NCBI RefSeq assembly: GCF_026151205.1
Contig: NC_087077.1
Location: forward strand, 310,001-374,000
DNA: 64,000 nucleotides
Reading direction: 5' to 3'
From: Bolinopsis microptera
Taxonomy: Eukaryota; Ctenophora; Tentaculata; Lobata; Bolinopsidae
The notes beneath the pieces were generated by a model, which did not search any database, was not told the origin of the DNA, and saw only the letters and a list, made by a program, of their open reading frames with translations. The position numbers were made by a program, and so were the translations under genes. Positions 39,611-50,859 of the stretch are shown here, one piece after another; positions within the stretch are counted from its first letter, which is position 1, and each line of letters begins with the position of its first letter.

Positions 39611-39857
39611 AAAGTTTTAAATTTTGAACAAAATCTTGCTTCTTCCCTATCTGTGAAATAAATAAGGGGCTAAACATTTACAAATACCGTTCAATTTCTA
39701 TTCTATTGAATCCCCAAAAGTTTCAAATTTTGAACAAAATCTTGCTTCTTCCCTATCTGTGAATTAAATAAGGGGCTAAACATTTACAAATACCGTTCAA
39801 TTTCTATTCTATTGAATCCCCAAAAGTTTTAAATTTTGAACAAAATCTTGCTTCTTT
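39611..39857. repeat. Satellite of ~107-bp units, right block
   Basis: About 2.3 further copies of the unit left of the LINE, including one with gtgaattaaataagg in place of gtgaaataaataagg. Confirms that the LINE landed inside a pre-existing array. Confidence 0.9.
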
Positions 39858-39877
39858 AAACGAATAGTAATTATTCA

Positions 39878-40031
39878 TTATATAATTGACATTTTGATAG
39901 CGTTTTTCCATTTTATTGCCACATCCCAGTCCGCAGACGTACACGTAGCTCCAATCCCGTTTGAAACCTCCTTGAAGTTACGGATGTAGGAATCAGGATT
40001 GTCAGGCTTATGTAGTCCGCTCATATTCCAA
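39878..40031 (-). CDS. Candidate terminal coding exon
   Basis: On the minus strand a strong acceptor (taactttttttcag) precedes 154 bases that are open to a TAA at 39,878-39,880. One leading base plus 50 codons reads WNMSGLHKPDNPDSYIRNFK and continues to WKNAIKMSII. Composition is coding-like (Trp, Cys, Asp mix) in an AT-rich setting. Upstream exons would lie above 40,031; none was identified to about 41,900. It could be a last exon, a captured exon fragment or chance. The protein family is not recognised. Confidence 0.45.
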
Positions 40032-41029
40032 CTGAAAAAAAGTTATTAACCTATTGGATTAAAGATTGAAATTACATGAACACAATTTTTGTGTCATATA
40101 AATCATCACTGAAATGCTCAAAATTCTTTTCAGATCAATTCCCATATCGGACGTTTTCAATTGTGACTATTAGATCCTAGTAATAAGACGGCACCGTAAC
40201 GCATTTGAAACTTACATACCGTATTTTTAATCAACCTTAAAGTTAATACAAATTAGTAACTTACAGCAAAATTATTCAGGAAATATCCTCGGCCATGACA
40301 CGAACTGTTGATTTTCGTTTGTCCCTGAAAAATTGTTTATGGCAATTTCACCGAATATATTAGCTTATATATTAGCAGCTATCTACAATATATATTATTG
40401 CTGTAAGCAATTTTTACAGAGCAGTTCGTAGATTAAAGAAACTAACTTATAGAACATGATACCCACATAATAAATGATAAGTATAAAATGTATAACTATT
40501 TTACCTGAGATTTTGTTATTGTAAAATCGTCTGAACTTGAAGAGTAATTATTATCATCTGAAGCTTAGGCAATACGGCTGCTATGAGAGTTCGATGATCA
40601 CAACTTCGATAAGTAAGTAGAATTAAAATTGTTGAACGGTAATCTGTTGAATATTAACAGTCGAAGTTTGAATATTCATAAACACAATGTAAGGTAAGAC
40701 AAAAGTGGAGACAAAAACAGGCTCATAACGATCGACAAGTTTGGAGCATACAGACACAGTTTAAGGAATATACGTACCTACTTTAACTAATTTTAACAAA
40801 CAATTTCGTTGCAGAGTCAGAATGATATTAATGTATACATTATTTAAGTCAAAGTTACACAGTTGATTGTGCTGAGGATTTACAATTTCTGTTTAGAACC
40901 TTATCAAAGCGGAGCCAGTGGAAATAGTTACTGACAGAGAAGATCATGGACAAAGTCAATAAAATCTAGAGAAGATTTCAGCAGGATAATAACAAGAAAA
41001 ACTGCGGGTTACTAAATTTTATCAAATTC
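40032..41029. other. AT-rich stretch, no gene seen
   Basis: No supported frame, tandem repeat or RNA. Could contain introns of a gene ending at 39,878, but no upstream exon was recognised. Confidence 0.4.
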
Positions 41030-41520
41030 TTGATCGATTATTGTATCAAACCATGTATCCGAATCAAATCGGTTCTCACCTTTTTGCCAACTGCTGCTGT
41101 GCTGAGTCAAAATCTACAGAATAACGAAAAAAATGTACAGAACAGGGCCGTTAGAATTATGATTAGTCTGTTAAAAATGGCAAACAGTCCTTCGACAGAA
41201 TGTTTTCCCTACAGTTGAGAATGTGAATGTATCTTAATTGAAAGTAAATTACATATATAAACTAGAAAGAAAGTTGTAAATATTACTAGACTTTATAATC
41301 GACTGACCGACAGCTATCCAGCTAGAAAAAGTAAAATCACGCTTGGCGATTACAAACTTCTGGCATAAAAACAGTACGAACGAAAAACTGAGCCAAGAAA
41401 ACAAGCAAAGATCTCTAGAGCAAGAATGAAAAACGACATCAAAATGGAACTATTTCTGTCCTATCCGATCAAAGACCCACAACCTAGTAAACTAATTCCA
41501 CTAGTAGGCCTAATATAGCA
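41030..41520 (+). pseudogene. Possible LINE C-terminal remnant
   Basis: A 62-codon frame (41,030-41,218) contains LQNNEKNVQNRAVRIMI, resembling the Q-x-x-A-x-R-I motif after the RT thumb of LINEs. Downstream frames are broken. The assignment rests on this one motif. Confidence 0.3.
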
Positions 41521-41931
41521 ATTATTCAATTCCTTTTTAAAAGGATTTTCATTAAAATGGTCTTAATCACTATTTTTACTACTTCATTATATTAAAATAA
41601 TTATTTGAAAACTACTTCAGTCAACAAAAATGTATCAACTTGCATACAATATAAATAAATAAGAGTTTAAATTTGTTGCTACCCTATCCGTACGAAGACA
41701 ATTTTGTAATATACAACGCGAAATATTGTCGACGATATCCACCACAGTTGTAAAATTAAGTTACAGAAGCGCATGTTTAAACTCATTCTTAGCTAAAGTT
41801 TAACAAATCAAACCCAAAAATTTTTCTTTAAATTTATATGAATATTTAATACTAGCATTTAATTGTATTTTACATACTAATTATAATTAATTGGATGTCA
41901 TTTATATAATTTAAAACGATGCAACAGTGAT

Positions 41932-42430
41932 ATGCCAAGTAAATCGGCGCGCGGCGCAGCAAATCGTCCATATTGGATTTACAACCAAAATTTGGTTGTA
42001 GAAAAAGTAATTACTCCCTCCCTTCGATGCGAAGCAATAATGCTAGTTCGCGCGGCGCGTCGAAGCGGCGAAGTCCTCCAAGTTGCCGATTTGCATAAGT
42101 GTGGTTGCGAGAAGCATTATTGGATGCGCGCGCGCGACCCAGTAGTGCATCGCGCTACAAGATCCTTAACGCATCAAGATTGTTGCTCTGCGAATCAGAT
42201 AAGAGCAAGAATGCTAGTTTTCGCGGCGCGTCGAAGCGGCGACGCGAAGTCCTCCAACCTTAACTGCGGTGTGAAAATTTGCATTTTATCTGTTGTAGCA
42301 TTAATTGACGATGTCAATTCATGGCAGCTCGGCGCGGCACAGTAGCGCATTTCGCCGATCTAGCCAGAGAAGCCTCATCGAGTGCGCGGCGCGGCACAGT
42401 AACGCATCGCGCTACAATTGTAGCATTGTT
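41932..42430. repeat. CpG-rich block with internal duplications
   Basis: A markedly CpG-dense patch in an AT-rich region. A segment of about 45 bp (atgctagtt..cgcggcgcgtcgaagcggcg..aagtcctccaa) occurs at about 42,041-42,082 and again at 42,212-42,262, and gcgcggcacagta..cgcat occurs at 42,331 and 42,389. A 137-codon open frame, 41,932-42,345, spans it but shows no domain. I regard it as non-coding. Confidence 0.5.
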
Positions 42431-42694
42431 TGAAAAAGGTATTATTATATATATTAAATCGGACCCTTTAAATTGTAGACCTGAGACCAGTTTCATTAAC
42501 TTGTATTTTTTACAAAGTGTATGGAAAATTGGTGAGAGCACATGTATTAGATTTTCTAAAACATCGAATTTCGAAGCATTTGTTAAGGGTAAATCGTGTT
42601 TATCTAATCGTTTAGATACATTCGATGATAAATTCTTGACATTTTAGATGAAGTGTGAAGGTGCCCCGGTTGATCTTTTATACTTTGATTTTAG

Positions 42695-42780
42695 TTGTCA
42701 TACGTTGTATGACCCGCCGCGCACGAGTGCGCGGCTCCCCCTGTATCGTCGAAACTCTACAGGGTCACCACGTGATACAA
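42695..42780 (+). mobile_element. Short MITE, 86 bp, with perfect 8-bp duplication
   Basis: Starts TTGTCATACGTTGTATGACC and ends GGTCACCACGTGATACAA. Imperfect inverted termini (TTGT..ACGT). GATTTTAG flanks both sides (42,687-42,694 and 42,781-42,788). The target is the FDFSKAF codons of LINE D. Compared with the copy at 42,847 it lacks about 20 internal bases. Confidence 0.85.
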
Positions 42781-42846
42781 GATTTTAGTAAGGCGTTACC
42801 ACTATCAGAAGTCTCTTATAACCTCATCCCTGCCCCTATGATGGAG

Positions 42847-42952
42847 TTGTATCACGTGGTGACCCCCACGGTCGCTTCACTATAGTGTAGAGTTTCGACG
42901 ATACAGGGGGAGCCGCGCACTCGTGCGCGGCGGGTCATACAACGTATGACAA
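42847..42952 (-). mobile_element. Short MITE, 106 bp, opposite orientation
   Basis: Inverted relative to the 86-bp copy 66 bp away, flanked by perfect TGATGGAG duplications (42,839-42,846 and 42,953-42,960). Contains the palindromic core GCGCGCACTCGTGCGCGG. The 8-bp duplication suggests the hAT superfamily, although the TTGT termini are not the usual CAG. Confidence 0.85.
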
Positions 42953-43098
42953 TGATGGAGTAGATGTGTATATATGTGATTTTTGATATTTCATATCTGA
43001 TATCATATTATATAATATTGGTAGCAGTAAACAATTTCCGTTACCTCTGTATTGTGCTCTGCCAATTGCAACACTTGAATTAATTTATTGTATATATA

Positions 43099-43377
43099 CA
43101 GTGGCGTAACAAAGGGCCCTGCTGACCCCGCTGTGCAGGGGGGCGCCGTTTTAGGGGGGCGCCAAATCGTCGTTTGAATGTGGGACAATTTCGAAAACTT
43201 AACTAAAGTACTAGCAAAACTGCGCGTTTTGCTCTTGATACACACTTTTTTAGAGATTTTACCTAAAATCACCTAATTTGTTCAATTTTAGAGAGGGGCA
43301 CCAAAAGGGGAGGGGGCGCCAACAAGGGGGGCGCTATTTCCGGCAGGGGGGCGCCAACAGGCAACGTTACGCCACTG
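43099..43377. mobile_element. 279-bp MITE with G-run-rich interior
   Basis: Termini CAGTGGCGTAAC and GTTACGCCACTG are exact inverted copies. tatatata lies on both sides (in a TA-rich site, so weaker evidence of duplication). CAG ends fit hAT. The interior has at least six runs of four or more G, several as ggggggcgcc, on the plus strand. Confidence 0.8.
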
Positions 43378-43905
43378 TATATATATATACTGTTTGACTA
43401 AAGTTTTAATTTTTGATTGTTAAGGGAAATTTTTGAATTCTTAAAGGGTTGATTTTATATGGGGTCATTGCTATATTATGTGTATATTGTTTGAATAATT
43501 TTATAGTAAGGCGTTCGACACAGTCCCCCACTTTAGACTTCTGTTTAAATTGGAAGGCGTTGGGTTTGTGTAGAAGGACAATGGTCTGAGGTTAAACATG
43601 TTGTATCTGGTGTTTCTCAGGGATCAGTTTTAGGCCCTCTCCTATTCATTCGGTATATTAATGATTTGCCTGACCTTGTAAATGAATAAGATTAAGCTAT
43701 TTGCTGATGATCTTGAATTAATTGGTTATGCGGCTAGGTTAACCACAGTAGTGTTGCTGGAGATATTGAAGAATTAGAAGTTTGAGAAAGTATTTGGCTT
43801 TTACAATTTAATCCTGCCAAGTGCAAATTAGTGAATATTAATTTTAACAAGGTAAATGGTATAGAACTTGAAGTATCTGCACAGGAAAAAGATTTTGGGG
43901 TTATT

Positions 43906-44690
43906 ACCCATAGCTCCCTGCTTTGATGGGTGGTGGCAGTGGTGAGGCCTGCCGTTTCTGTAACAGCTTCATCGATTCTCCCATACACCTGTACACCAGC
44001 TCCTATTGTGTCTGGAGGTGCAAGACACCAGTTACCTGCAACTGAAAGAAGAGCTGGGTGGGGCAGACTCACATTCCTATCTAGATGAAGTGTTAACAAA
44101 AAGCAGCACACAAAAAGCATTCATTAGGAGAGTCGAATTTCTTTGGGGACAAAATGATGCTCTCCAGGATTTATCCGACTAGAAAGATCATGAAATAAAG
44201 ACTCTGCAAACATCTCAGACAAATATTACCACCATAAAGAACAAAGAGGGAGTATCCTGGACCCCGAAATCCACCACTTTTCTGTACTTTCAGAGGTACC
44301 AATGTGGCAGGAAACCAGGGCTCATGCTGCCTTTGAGCTAAAGCAGAAGAGGGGATGGCGGCTTCTCTAGGATCTAACACATCCTGAAACAGACCAACAC
44401 TATGTCCCAACGCACTGGTGTTGGGATGTCTGCCCCCGGGGCCTGCCCGGGTCAATTAAGCAGTCAAGCATCATGTATGTTATGTTGAGCATTCTCAACC
44501 AGCAGATGTGGGAACTCCCATAAAAGACCGAAACAGATCTAAAGAAACAGTTAGCAAAATCGGAAAAATAGACTTGAATTTGTTTATATAATTTACAAAG
44601 TGTATGTTATTGCCCACGTTAAGGGGCCTGTTAATAATTAATTAAATTATTAGCTATCTAAGATTTAATAATAATAATCCCTTTGAACAA
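43906..44690. other. Insertion of unknown origin within LINE D
   Basis: Separates EKDFGVI from the post-RT part of LINE D. Its composition is more balanced than the surroundings. A minus frame of 94 codons (44,171-44,455; WFPATLVPLKVQKSGGFRGP) has no motif I can name. The right part, 44,590-44,690, matches 45,850-45,872 plus 46,397-46,440, the flanks of the TTAA element. Confidence 0.45.
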
Positions 44691-45469
44691 ACAGATCAAA
44701 GCATGTATCTCTAAGGCAAATCGTAAGGAATTTAGTTATTAGAGAAAAAGTTGTTATGATTGCTATATATAAAGCTTCAATAAGACCTCATTTTGAGTAT
44801 TGTGTCCAATTGTGGAATCCACCTGCGGCTCATGGAAGTTGGGTGACTGTTTTGGAGCTGCAGAGCATCAAGAGGCGGTTTACCCGTCTGATTGATGAGG
44901 TGGGTACTCGACTTCCCTACAGCGGTAGACTAGAATCCTCGATTTGACAACACTGGCAGAGCAGTGAATACGTGGGGACCTCATAGAAGCTTTTAAAGTA
45001 ACAAGTGGTTTGACTGATTATGGATCAGGGATGTTTAGAATTAGCAGATCCAGTCTTAATCTTGTTTCAAGCAACAGATGTAGTAGAAGTTTAACTAAAA
45101 TCAAAAATATCCAGAAGTCTTTTCTCCCAGAGCGAGTTATTCCATATTGGAACAAACTCCCTCCGGATCCGGAAGCCAAGAACTCTGTGACAGTTTAAGG
45201 CTCTAAAATTAAATTAGAATGATTTAAGAAAGATACGATTTCTAAAAGTATTACAAATGATTGCTTTTTTTGGAATGTTCCTAATTGAAGTTTTAGTAAG
45301 AATTGAGGGAGCCAGTTATGTCAGTAATAAAGAGAAACATAACGATTATCTTTGGTTTCATCCTTATGTGGCAAAGAAGCGATTTATAAATCTTTATTCC
45401 ACTGGGAAGTTTGATAAAGTTTTAAAAATAGGATAATGTTTTTGAGAAATTAAAAACAAAATTTTTTTT

Positions 45470-45595
45470 TGATATGTAATTAATGCTGGTGGGGAAATAT
45501 TTATTACATATTTTTCACATAGTGCAATGATATTTTGTAAACATGTGTGATGATGTGATGTCATAAATTTTACTATACTTTACTTTTTAAGGGCA
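45470..45595. repeat. Repeat fragment shared with the inverted-repeat legs
   Basis: ggtggggaaatattta, the ttcacatagtgcaatgatat region and aaacatgtgtgatgatgtga match about 3,880-4,010 (and the other legs). It shows that the 5' part of those legs contains a dispersed repeat, not only LINE A. Confidence 0.65.
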
Positions 45596-45872
45596 AAAGG
45601 ATTAGAGGAACCACTGCTGATATAATGGCGGTCCAGACAGAATCTCTCCTCAGCTTAGAGTGCACGCCGCACGGTAATAAGTTATGAAAAAAACACATGC
45701 ACTCAGGCATGTGTGTGAAATAAGGGAGAGCGTGATTGAAGCAAGAGTGAGACTAGATGCATGAAGTGGTCACTCGTAAAGAGAGTGACTGCAGGAGAGC
45801 CATTTAAGACACTGGGACGATGATTTATTTATCATGTTTGTGTTATAAAGAGTATGTTATTGCCCACGTTAA

Positions 45873-46396
45873 GGGGGCCGGGGGGGGGGGGGGTCTTCAT
45901 CAAAATTCTCTCGAAATCGACTTTATAGTTGTTTCTGATAGAGGGGAGTGATATCTATCAGTTGCTTTTAGTCCCATGAAAAAATATTGTTCCTAGCCGA
46001 AATTATCGCCGGTCTAAGGTCAGCGCTTATGTGTTTTGAGGTCCACGATTTTCAAAATTGAATAAAAAATTTGTAAAGGCCTATCTCAAAATTTTGTCTG
46101 AGCGATCTCTTTTAAATGGTCCCTAGAACATATCCTGAAAGTTTCAGGGTGATTGCTCAAAAAATGTGGGAGAAGATAGATTTTTAGACTCGATTTTCAG
46201 AATTCGCGATTGAAAATCGCTCACGCAATACAATTACACATAAGCGCTGACCTTAGACCGGCGATAATTTCGGCTAGGAACAATATTTTTCCATAAGACT
46301 AAAAGCAGCTGATAGATATCACTCCCCTCTATCAGAAACAACTATTTAAAAGTCGATTTCGAGAGAATTTTGATGAAGACCCCACCCCCGGCCCCC
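45873..46396. mobile_element. TTAA-flanked foldback element, copy 1
   Basis: 524 bp between TTAA at 45,869-45,872 and 46,397-46,400. Ends are GGGGGCCGGGG and its complement, followed by arms of about 160 bp or more (gagaattttgatgaagac, atagatatcactcccctcta) that are inverted copies with few mismatches. TTAA target and C/G-run ends are the hallmarks of piggyBac-type non-autonomous elements. It encodes no protein. Confidence 0.8.
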
Positions 46397-46759
46397 TTAA
46401 TAATTAACTAAATTATTATCTATTTTAGATTTAATAATAATGTGTTATCGGTCCACACTAACTTACTAATTGTGGAAGAAGTCATTTAAGGGGGCAGGGG
46501 GGGGGGGGGGGTCTTTATGAAATTTCTCTCGAAATTGATTTTATAGTTGTTTCTAATAGAGGGGAGTGATATCTATCTGCTACTTTTGGTCCCATGGAAA
46601 AATATTGTTCCTAGACGAAATTATTGCCGGTCAAAGGTCAGCGCTCATGTGTAATTGTATTGCGCGAGCGATTTTCAATCGCGCGCCCTGAAAATCGAGT
46701 CTAAAAATCTATCTTCTCCTACACTTTTTGAGCAATCACCCTGAAACTTTCAGGATATG

Positions 46760-47855
46760 TGTAAGCCGTGATTATTTGATCTAGATTATTTGATAGATTT
46801 TAGATATTATTGTGTAATAAGGCAGTATTGTGTAATAAGGCAGTATTGTGTAATAAGGCAGTGGAAGTGGAACATCCAGTTCTGGTCTGTGGTTAGGGAA
46901 AGTTAGAGAAAGAGAATACAATGGAGATTGTGGGTTGGACCTCACCTGGACGAGAAATATGTCACTCTGGAGGAGAGACAATGGTTCTAGGAGAACTCAG
47001 ACGTAAACCCTTTGTGTAGATAGAGAGTCAAAGATAGATGTGAGCTCTAACAAACTATGGATTCAGAGGTCATCAGACAGGAAGCTTTGGTAAAAAGATG
47101 AATAGTCGTAACACCTGGACTCGGGACAATGAAGCTTTAGTGGGAGATAAGACCAGCTGCCAAAGGTGTGAGTAGGGGCACGTGAGTCTGGTTAGAGAGG
47201 TCGGGTGAAAAACCACGGACAGGACATTATATAAGGTCCGGTGGAAAGGTCAGAAAGAGAGAAGGAGTTTGCCCGAATCGAGGGCCATTGATGTAGGACA
47301 CTTTGGAGCCAGGACCTGTTACGTTAGGATCCTGGAGAGAGCATTATCGTGGACTGTAGTTAGTGGAACTGTGCGGAGGAAATGAGCAGTCTGGCTTAAG
47401 CGTAGGGAGAGTCAACATTGGTTAACTCAGGAGAGCAGGAATAGGCTGTGTTGTAGCCAGGGTTTACACGGGTTAATCCAACACGAGTGGGTTCGTGTCA
47501 ACAACAATCGGGCTCAGGTAGAGCGAGAATGAACTATAGTGGATTTGGGCCTGATATAAGGACGGTCAGCGAGGGCTAAAAGTGCAGTGTTATGTAAGTG
47601 TAGTTTAAGGGTAAGACTCCGTTAGAGACGGTTAACGAGGGTGATAAGTAAGGGTAGAGTAAGGACGTGTGTTTTACAGTAGATGTAGGGCGTTATAAGT
47701 CAGAGTAATTAGGAAGTGTGTTTTGTAGTAATTGGATTGTTAATCATTTTGTTTCTTACCCTTTTTTACCATAATTATTACTTTCGTTTTTGTTGTTCGT
47801 AACCTAAATTACTACAAATAATCTACGAATCTGAAGCAAGTGATGACTGCTTACA
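46760..47855. repeat. 5' long terminal repeat, 1,096 bp
   Basis: Near its start is a threefold repeat of about 18 bp (ttgtgtaataaggcagta). It ends gatgactgcttaca. A TATATAAGG at 47,228-47,236 could be a core promoter TATA box, though this is untested. Confidence 0.85.
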
Positions 47856-49090
47856 AATGGCGCGAACGGTAGGATCCTATTTTATTATAGGATAGATTGT
47901 TTGTAGTTTAATTAAAGTAGAGGGGAGATTACTCATTATTTAAGAGTGAATTGACAGGTGTGAGGAGTATAGTTACGTTATGTTGTAACAGCGTTGCCAG
48001 TCAGATTAGTGTCAGATTAGTGTCAGATTAGTTCAGTGCAAGAGCAGTAAATGAAGGCACGGTTAAGTGTGGAGTTTAAAGGATATTTTTGGGTTTCTTT
48101 CATCATGGAGGGGAAGGGAGGTTAGATACCGGAGGGGCACAGGTTAGGAGGGGCTGAGGAGATATTTTGAGGAATAAATGTCAGTCCGTTGAGGGATTGT
48201 ATCGAGAGAGTGTTATGATTATTATCGAGGGTGGTACGTGAGCAGTTTATGGTTTACTGTTTCTTATTTTAAGTTTTAAGACGGCAGACTTGACATACTT
48301 TCAGCCACCAGAGCCTCAGTGGGAGTGGCTGCCTGCTGAATCGTTCTGTTGTGTGTCAGACTTGTTTTCTTTTTGTAGCGCTACGTATTTTTATATTATG
48401 GGAGATATCGGGAGGAGGAGTTTGGAGTGGGCGAGAGAGGTATGGGGAGAGAGATGAAATTTATATAAATGAGACCCGGGTGAGGCTAGCATTGGAAAGG
48501 GAGAGGGAGGTTATTCGGAGAGATCTGACGTCACTAGTGAATTGGTTTGAAAACGTGGTACGTTTTGAGTGCGTTTTATGTTTTGGGGGTGCCAGGGTAT
48601 GGTATTTTCTATGATGAAAGAAACTAGTTATAGTTATAGTACTGCTTTTTATGTGAAGAATGTGATGAATTAGTAGGTCGAATATTCGAATAGGATGATA
48701 CGAAAGCAGTTTTGTAATTAAAGTCAAGATGTTACTGTGAGAGACACTGGTTTAATAATGAGAGTAAAAGCCGAGAAATACAGGGCTGAGAAATGTAACG
48801 GACAGGTGCGTATTGTATTGAGTGAGTGAAGTGTAGGATAGAAAGCTATGGTTGTATTGGTGTGCACTTGAAACGTTTATATTAGTTGAAGTATAATATC
48901 GTGTTACGTCTGAGCCGTGTGTTTATTATGAAAGAGCACCTGGGGCTGAGCCATGATCTAAGTTTCATATAGAGTGGCTATCGTTAAATGTTCAGTTATA
49001 GTTTGCGAGTTTTATAAAGTAGTCAGTTTCCTCTATTATACGAAGTAGCGGTTGTTCGGTCGTTTGCTTGTTTTGTTCGTTTTACATATG
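47856..49090. other. LTR element leader, no coding region found
   Basis: The primer-site candidate is at 47,858-47,869. Short frames (for example 48,351-48,614) have no retroelement motif. A triplicated gtcagattagt occurs at about 47,998-48,032. Confidence 0.55.
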
Positions 49091-49099
49091 GATCCACTC

Positions 49100-49440
49100 G
49101 GAGACATGGTGGTGGCAATACTAGTAAAATTACTATTGGAGGTGGTGGTACTAGTGGTGACTAGTGGAATTACTATTGGAGGTGGTGGTACTAGTGGTGT
49201 TTAGTGGAATTACTATTGGAGGTGGTGGTACTAGTGGTGACTAGTGGAATTACTATTGGAGGTGGTGGTACTAGTGGTGACTAGTGGAATTACTATTGGA
49301 GGTGGTGGTACTAGTGGTGACTAGTGGAATTACTATTGGAGGTGGTGGTACTAGTGGTGACTAGTGGAATTACTATTGGAGGTGGTGGTACTAGTGGTGA
49401 CTAGTGTTATTACTATTGGAGGTGGTGATACTAGCAGTGA
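49100..49440. repeat. 40-bp tandem array inside the LTR element
   Basis: About 7-8 copies of a 40-bp unit made of ggtggtggtactagtggtga and ctagtggaattactattgga, nearly identical. Confidence 0.9.
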
Positions 49441-49980
49441 CTAGTGAAATACTATTGGAGCATGGTGAGATAGGAAAATAGTGGAATTACTATTAGAGCA
49501 TGGTGGGAGAGGATAAATAGTGGAATTACTATTGGAGCATGGTGAGAGGTGATAAATAGGGGAATTACTATTGGAGCATGGTGAGAGGTGATGAATAGTG
49601 GAATTACTATTGGAGTATGGTGAGAGGTGACAATAGTGGAATTACTATTGGAGCATGGTGAGAGAGGATAAATAGTGGAATTGCTATTGGAGCATGGTGA
49701 GAGGTGATAAATAGTGGGAATACTATTGGAGCATGGTAAGAGGTGATAAATAGTGGAAATACTATTGGAGCATGGTGAGGGGTAATAAATAGTGGAAATA
49801 CTATTGGAACATGGTGAGAGAAGATAAATAGTGGAGTTGCTGTTGGAGCGTGGTGAGGGGTGATAAATAGTGGAAATACTGTTGGAGCGTGGTGAGGGGT
49901 AATAAATGGTGGAATTGCTGTTGGAGCGTGGTGAGAGGTGATAAATAGTGGAAATACTATTGGAGCATGGTGATTGGTGA
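49441..49980. repeat. ~39-bp tandem array inside the LTR element
   Basis: About 13-14 more variable copies of a unit containing attggagcatggtgagaggt and gataaatagtggaattacta. It shares gtggaattactattgga with the 40-bp array, so both may have one origin. Because 39 is a multiple of three, a 233-codon minus frame (49,452-50,153) runs through it. I do not regard that as a gene. Confidence 0.85.
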
Positions 49981-50249
49981 CGGGTGAGAGGTTGTATTAG
50001 AAATAGACACATCGAGGCACTAGGAGATATTGCGCTGGCGATACTAGAGGTAATTATAAAGGTGCTGTTGGACCGTGGTGAGTACTGATATTGGAAGGAG
50101 ACACGTAAATCAATTTGGAGATATTGGCATTGCAGTGGCAATACTATTGGCAAATGGTGGAGTTATTATTGGAGCATGGCGAGTGGTGACAAAGCATTAA
50201 CCATTATTCCAGGGTAAATCTAGAAGGAGAAACATTTGAAGAAGACACA

Positions 50250-50545
50250 AGGAGACATTGGATCGGAGGCATTGGATCGGAGACAGATTGGATGACAGAT
50301 GGACTGGAGGTCACATAGAAAAATAGATCGGAGACAGATTGGAGGACACATGGATTGGAGGTCACATAGAAGCATGGATCGGAGACAGATTGGAAGACAC
50401 ATGGATTGGAGGTCGCATGGAAGTATGGATCAAAGACAGATTGGATGACAGATGGATTGGAGGTCGCATGGAAGCATGGATCGGAGACAGATTGGATGAC
50501 ACATGGATTGGAGGTCGCATGGGAGCATGGATCGGAAAAATAGAG
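50250..50545. repeat. ~57-60-bp tandem array inside the LTR element
   Basis: About five copies built on ggatcggagacagattgga, tgacacatggattggaggtc and gcatggaagcat. Confidence 0.8.
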
Positions 50546-50859
50546 AAGCCGAAACAGAGAATAGATAGCTTGAAGAGGATGGTCGAAAAAAGAAGAAAAA
50601 GGGACCTAAAAGGAAAAGAAACTTAAAGAAGAAGTGAATGAAAAGGAAAGACGGATAAAAGACCCAGCCATGAATAATGAGAGTTGCCAACAATAGAAAT
50701 AATGCGGACCTGCAGAAAAAGAAAAGAAAAAGGCGTGAAAGAGCAAACAGGGAAGAGCCGAAAAGAAGACATAGTCCAAAAGAACTGATGCACATTGCTC
50801 AGTACGTAGGGACAATTGATGAAAAGCTGGAAGGAAGCTGGAAGATGGATGAAAAATAC

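Larger units (their letters stand above)
42431..45290 (+). pseudogene. LINE family D, decayed and multiply interrupted
   Basis: RT fragments in order: 42,440-42,620 (SDPLNCRPVSLT then VYGKLVRAHVLDFLKHRISKHL in shifted frames), 42,660-42,690 (LLYFDFS), 43,500-43,720 (SKAFDTVPHFRL, VVSGVSQGSVLGPLLFIRYINDLPDL, catalytic KLFADDLEL), 43,800-43,905 (FNPAKCKLVNINF, EKDFGVI) and 44,740-45,200 (IYKASIRPHFEYCVQLWNP, FLPERVIPYWNKLPP). Motifs are CR1-group. It is disabled by stops, frameshifts and at least four insertions (42,695-42,780, material from about 42,798 to 43,490, and about 43,906-44,690). Confidence 0.75.

Noticed and set aside
35465-39857. CRISPR array
   Set aside because: Whole units are conserved with no variable spacers. 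The setting is eukaryotic and it is a satellite.
41932-42345. 137-codon frame as a protein-coding gene
   Set aside because: It spans an internally duplicated CpG-rich block and shows no domain or splice context.
46781-46981. 66-codon minus frame repeated at 55,669-55,869 as a duplicated gene
   Set aside because: Both are the same part of the two LTRs and include the 18-bp tandem repeat.
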